NCBI RefSeq assembly: GCF_003967555.1
Contig: NZ_BIFS01000002.1
Location: 1,674,001-1,738,000, forward strand
DNA from: Dictyobacter kobayashii
GTDB lineage: Bacteria > Chloroflexota > Ktedonobacteria > Ktedonobacterales > Ktedonobacteraceae
DNA: 64,000 bases
Direction of reading: 5' to 3'
Positions 60,752 through 64,000 of this stretch are shown here, in pieces. The translations under genes and the position numbers were made by a program. Under the pieces are notes generated by a model. That model did no database searches and had not been told where the DNA came from. It was given only the letters and a program-made list of their open reading frames with translations. Within the stretch, counting starts at the first letter, position 1; every line of letters begins with the position of its first letter.

Positions 60752-61709
60752 CTAGTCAGTGATTGGTGTGAGCAGGCGCTCGGTATTACCACTAAGCACG
60801 GCCGCTTTCTGTGCTTCGGTTAGATTTAAATGGAGCAGTATTTCATCGACGCGACGACGGGTTGTAATTGGCATAATGGGCCAGTCGCTGCCGATAATAA
60901 GATGCTCAGGACCCAAAAGATCTAGCGCGAAGCGTAAGGTGGAAAGATCGAAACCCATCGTATCAATATACAGGTTTTTGCGTGCCGCTCCTGGTGCTGA
61001 ACCCTTCCAGCCGTCGTCGCGCGTATATTCCTGTTCGGCCAGACCCGCGAAGATAAGGGCCGCCACACCAATCATGGGCAGTACGATTCTCAGTCTGGGA
61101 TATTTATCCAATATGCCACTGCGCAGCAGGGTCAGGATACTGGCAGCGTTCTCGGTGCCTCTGGCCAGCAGCGTGCCAGTATGGCCCCAGGTGCGCCAGT
61201 CGCTCTGTGAGTCCAGCCGGGCTAACGGGATGGATAAAAATTGTTATGCCCAGCTCGTGTGCTATTTCAAACACCGGACGCGTCTCCGGGGCATCCAGGT
61301 AGCGACCACCCTGCGAACAATCGATACAGATACCCGTTAGCTGCAATTCCTGGACCGCCCGCATCACTTCACGGGCCGCCGCTTTACCCTGGAAGGCATC
61401 GATGGTGGCCAACCCCAGTAAGCGTTCTGGATAGCGTGCAATCAACGTGGCTATCTGATCATTGATGCGCTCCATCATAATCAATGGCAGCTGCTCGACC
61501 GGCGAAACGATCGTACTGGAAGGGGCGCTGATCACCTTGGCATCAATGCCTGCCACGTCCATGATTGCCAGTTGATCCTCTATATTGGTGAGGAGCGGCC
61601 ACGCACGTGCAATGCCACTGGTTCCTTGTGGCGTGGGTAGAGGGAGCCAACCTTCGTCATAATAATGACTATGAAAGTCGATCAGACGAGGTGGAACCTG
61701 TGAATTCAT
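60752..61709 (-). pseudogene. Amidohydrolase family 2 (TIM barrel) gene with one frameshift
   Basis: The first ORF (61709-61104) gives RLIDFHSHYYDEGWLPLP, IDAKVISAPSST and IFIHPVSPAG, the metal-binding HxH and HP motifs of amidohydrolase family 2. The second frame continues DWRTWGHTGTLLARGTENAA up to LDKYPRLRIVLPMIG and IIGSDWPI (the last Asp ligand). The frame must change by +1 between HPVSP and the next block, near 61213-61221 (GG/CCC run). About 318 residues would result, normal for the family. The start ATG (61709) has GGAATC; an SD is weak. It may be a sequencing error or a real pseudogene. Confidence 0.8.
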
Positions 61710-61995
61710 ATACGATTCCTTATTTCTGATAGTCTTTTACAAAATTGTTCTTCTGTTATAGCATGCTTTCTCCTTCATTTCAATAGATATTTTTATGCAT
61801 TGCTATGTGCTTTTCTGCTATCTTTTGTTCCCCGTGTCTATTATCGTGGGAACCATTGCTGGTGCCTGTTCTATTCCTCAGTTTTTTTGAGAGTTTATGG
61901 GAAATTTTTGAACAAAAATTGAGCTTTTTTTTGTTACCCTATATATGGGTAGATAATATTTCTCCTCTACCCCACCTGCAGAGGGAGGCAGGGGG
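61710..61995. other. Intergenic region left of the fold-back element
   Basis: No gene is seen. It is T-rich up to about 61950, then becomes G-rich (CCCCACCTGCAGAGGGAGG...) near the element. Confidence 0.35.
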
Positions 61996-61999
61996 TAAG

Positions 62000-62430
62000 C
62001 CCCAATACCGTTAAGATACGAAGAATTTGAGCTCAAACATGGTGATTGCTAGCGGACGACAAGCCCTCCCTCCCTTTCCCATACGACCAGGCAACAAGAA
62101 AAGAGATGTCATAGGTTCGGGCCTCAGCGCCCGATTGCCGCCCCGGTAGGGCGGCCCGGTATCTCAAGCACCCCGTGGTATTTGCCCTTCCTTCACGCGG
62201 TGCCCACACACGGACCATGCGTTTGGGCACCGCGTGGGTCGAGGGATCGGTGACGAGAGACCGAGCGGTGAGGAGACCGGGCCACCCTACCGGGGTGGCA
62301 ATCGGCCGCTGAGGGCCGAACCTATGAGCATCGTCTTTCTTGTCGCTTTTTCGTACAGGAAGGGAAAAGGGGGGGCAAGCTCCCATCCCATGTTTGAGCT
62401 CAAATTCTTCTTAACTAAATGGTATTGGGG
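62000..62430. mobile_element. 431-bp fold-back (MITE-like) element
   Basis: Imperfect inverted repeats of about 195 bp (62000-62195 and 62235-62430) pair along nearly the whole length, ending in CCCCAATACC and GGTATTGGGG. A smaller central hairpin (CACGCGGTGCCCA / TGGGCACCGCGTG) lies between them. It is flanked by TAAG on both sides (61996-61999 and 62431-62434), consistent with a 4-bp target duplication. No transposase is encoded. ORFs within it are shadows. Confidence 0.75.
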
Positions 62431-62437
62431 TAAGCCC

Positions 62438-62630
62438 GGATGCAAGGGGCGGCGAACCCCTTGACTGGGGGCCTGGGGTGTGCCCCAACTTCTCCATCTT
62501 CCCGGTGGCACCTATGAGCGGTCAGGCGGTCTGGCGGGGATGCAAGGGGCGGCGAGCCCCTTGACTGGGGGCCTGGGGGCTGTGCCCCCAACTTCTCCTT
62601 CCTTTCCAATGCCGCCGCAGGCGGCATTGG
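62438..62630. repeat. Two direct G-rich repeats and a GCA-loop hairpin
   Basis: Two 58-61 bp direct repeats (62438-62495 and 62538-62598) share GGATGCAAGGGGCGGCGA, CCCCTTGACTGGGGGCCTGG and TGTGCCCCAACTTCTCC. They are followed by an 11-bp stem CCAATGCCGCC-GCA-GGCGGCATTGG (62606-62630). A diverged copy lies at 17030-17125. The fold-back element is inserted just before repeat 1. Confidence 0.8.
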
Positions 62631-62810
62631 AAGAGACTATTTTAGGGGATAGATTGGGAATTTCGGGCATGATTTGTAGCAAGAGTCATCGCAAAAGCGT
62701 ATAATAGTAACACTTAAATAGATAAGATAGATGTTGCTCGCTTGGAAGATAGCTGAATTGTAAATCAACAAACTTTGGTCTGGTTTTGCTTTTTGGAAAG
62801 AAGAACACCT

Positions 62811-63758
62811 ATGCAAAACGTGGAAAGTATCCCTCAACTGCGCGGAAGAAAGCCGGTGAGCTGGCAGGGGATATTATGGGAGAGTGTATTTGGTTTTTTT
62901 GGGACTTTAGGTGTGACCGCATTGATTGCGGCTTTTCATCTCTACCCACGCATTCCAAATATTTCGATCATCTATCTGCTGGTGATCCTGGCGTTGGCCA
63001 GTATCTTTGGGCGCTATGCCTCTCTCCTGGCCTCGTTTGTGGCTTTCTTTTCGTTCGACTTTTTTTTGGTACCGCCTCTCTACCTCTTTACCATTAATCG
63101 CTGGGAAGAGTGGGTGGCCCTCTTTGTATTTTTAATTACAGCCTTGTTGACCAGTCAGTTGACGATTGTGCTGCGTCAACGTTCGGCTCTGGCCCGGCAA
63201 CGCGAGAGCGAAGCTCGTATCCTCTATGAACTGATTCGCCTGACCAATTCTCATGAATCCCTCGATGATCAGTTGGAGATTGTTGCTCTGGCTGTGACCA
63301 GGGTGTTTGCCTCCTGGGGCGTGAGCCACTGCGCTTTGCTATTACCGGATGAGCAGGGGGCGCTAAAGCAGTTGATGACCTCAGGGCCTGGTGGCTTTGA
63401 GTTGGATTATGAGGAGCGTTTGCTGGCTGTTACATCGATGCTCCAGGGCCGTATGATGGAGCGGCGCCAGACTTCTCAGCCCTATAAACAGGATGCCGAC
63501 CTGAATATTCGTTATTATCAAGGCGTGCCACCAATTTCGACGCTGCGCCTGATTCCTTTGAAGGCCGATGATCGCTCATTTGGTGTACTTTGCCTGCGGA
63601 TTACCAATCCGGCGCCCTGGTTTGCCAATCAGGAGAGTATGGATGAAGACCTGATGCGTGCCGGTTCCCAGGTCTCTTTCTTCTGGACATTCTGCGAGCA
63701 GGTGTCCTCACTACTTGAGCGCGTACACCTGCGTTCAGTTGTTTATCATGTTGATTAA
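62811..63758 (+). CDS. DUF4118-GAF sensor protein without histidine kinase domains
   Basis: The protein has 315 residues. Four membrane helices (about 20-125) with ASIFGRYASLLASFVAFFSF and RWEEWVALFVFLITALLTSQ match the KdpD-type DUF4118 domain; a GAF-like domain follows (about 150-300). HisKA and HATPase domains are absent, and the ORF ends soon after the GAF region (LLERVHLRSVVYHVD). It may be a stand-alone sensor partner or a truncated kinase. ATG at 62811 (SD GGAAAGAAG); the longer ORF start lacks an SD. It converges with the hydrolase gene at 63759, so the kinase domains are not in the next gene. Confidence 0.75.
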   Translation: MQNVESIPQLRGRKPVSWQGILWESVFGFFGTLGVTALIAAFHLYPRIPNISIIYLLVILALASIFGRYASLLASFVAFFSFDFFLVPPLYLFTINRWEEWVALFVFLITALLTSQLTIVLRQRSALARQRESEARILYELIRLTNSHESLDDQLEIVALAVTRVFASWGVSHCALLLPDEQGALKQLMTSGPGGFELDYEERLLAVTSMLQGRMMERRQTSQPYKQDADLNIRYYQGVPPISTLRLIPLKADDRSFGVLCLRITNPAPWFANQESMDEDLMRAGSQVSFFWTFCEQVSSLLERVHLRSVVYHVD

Positions 63759-64000
63759 TCAGCGTTTACTGCGATGTGACTGTGAGACGACCAGGCTCTG
63801 GTGCGCTGGTAATTCAGGCGGCCATTGTTCCTGGATGAACTGTATGACTGCTGGCATGAAAATCTCTGGACTCTCTAGCCAGGGATAATGTCCTACGGCT
63901 GGAATGCTCAAGAGGCGACTGTCAGGCAGCGTTTTTACCCACTCCTGTGATGAAGAGAGGGGCACGAGATCTTCCTCTCCATGAATGACGAGGGTTGGGA
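63759..64000 (-). CDS. Alpha/beta hydrolase (C-terminal part; start off the window)
   Basis: The C-terminal 79 residues of an alpha/beta hydrolase are open to the edge: PTLVIHGEEDLVPLSSSQEW with the acid Asp of strand 7, and VGHYPWLESPEIFMPAVIQF with the catalytic His. The nucleophile part lies outside the window. The specific substrate cannot be told. Confidence 0.82.
   Translation of the reverse strand, partial: PTLVIHGEEDLVPLSSSQEWVKTLPDSRLLSIPAVGHYPWLESPEIFMPAVIQFIQEQWPPELPAHQSLVVSQSHRSKR

Noticed and set aside
62033..62386. 117-codon ORF in the fold-back element
   Set aside because: Both strands are open because of the inverted repeat; low-complexity composition and no SD.

Overview
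The window looks like a piece of a Ktedonobacteria-type chromosome (phylum Chloroflexota). The evidence is gene style rather than a marker gene: a eukaryotic-type Ser/Thr kinase fused to an ABC-type solute-binding domain, a small HTH protein and an XRE regulator with a TPR-like tail, many carbohydrate ABC and PTS genes, a moderate G+C content, frequent GTG/TTG starts, and several families of dispersed palindromic repeats. No rRNA, tRNA or CRISPR was recognised. This lineage assignment is an inference.

Layout. 1-5 kb: the start of an NAD(P)-dependent oxidoreductase behind a MerR regulator, with near-identical palindromic operators in front of each; a HAD phosphatase; and the kinase/solute-binding fusion. 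5-11.8 kb: a fructose PTS operon (IIA-HPr, enzyme I, FruK, IIB'BC) divergent from a LacI-type repressor, with three copies of one operator. What should be one IIA-HPr-EI protein is split by two single-base frameshifts. 11.8-17 kb: an Eis-like acetyltransferase, a 59-codon peptide gene with its own strong promoter, SD and terminator, a thioredoxin-reductase-like flavoprotein, two HTH regulators and a Dabb-fold protein that lacks an ordinary start codon.

17-37 kb: an exopolysaccharide or cell-surface glycan locus. A leftward operon encodes a Wzz/BY-kinase-like protein with a degenerate Walker A, an O-antigen-ligase-like polymerase, a GT4 and a glycoside hydrolase. A rightward operon encodes two GT4 enzymes, a priming sugar-phosphate transferase, Gmd- and Rmd-like enzymes, GmhA, GmhB and HddA. 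Together the last five point to a GDP-(6-deoxy)heptose precursor. A flippase, a GT2 and RfbB sit nearby. 36-42 kb: an oxidoreductase paralogous to the one at the left edge, endonuclease III, two membrane proteins and a cytochrome P450.

42-55 kb: a glucose/GlcNAc-type PTS (HPr, IIA, IIBC) and two sugar ABC importers without ATPase genes. One importer has a LacI repressor. Between them lie a variable tandem-repeat element and an IS5-family insertion with inverted repeats and a TAA duplication. 55-64 kb: a DUF2795 protein, a dispersed hairpin element, a short HlyD-like protein with a C39-peptidase ABC exporter, a class II aldolase, a frameshifted amidohydrolase, a 431-bp fold-back (MITE-like) element with G-rich repeats, a DUF4118-GAF sensor without kinase domains, and the end of an alpha/beta hydrolase.

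At least four single-nucleotide frameshifts fall in otherwise well-conserved genes, three of them in PTS genes. Sequencing indels must be excluded before a biological reading is given.
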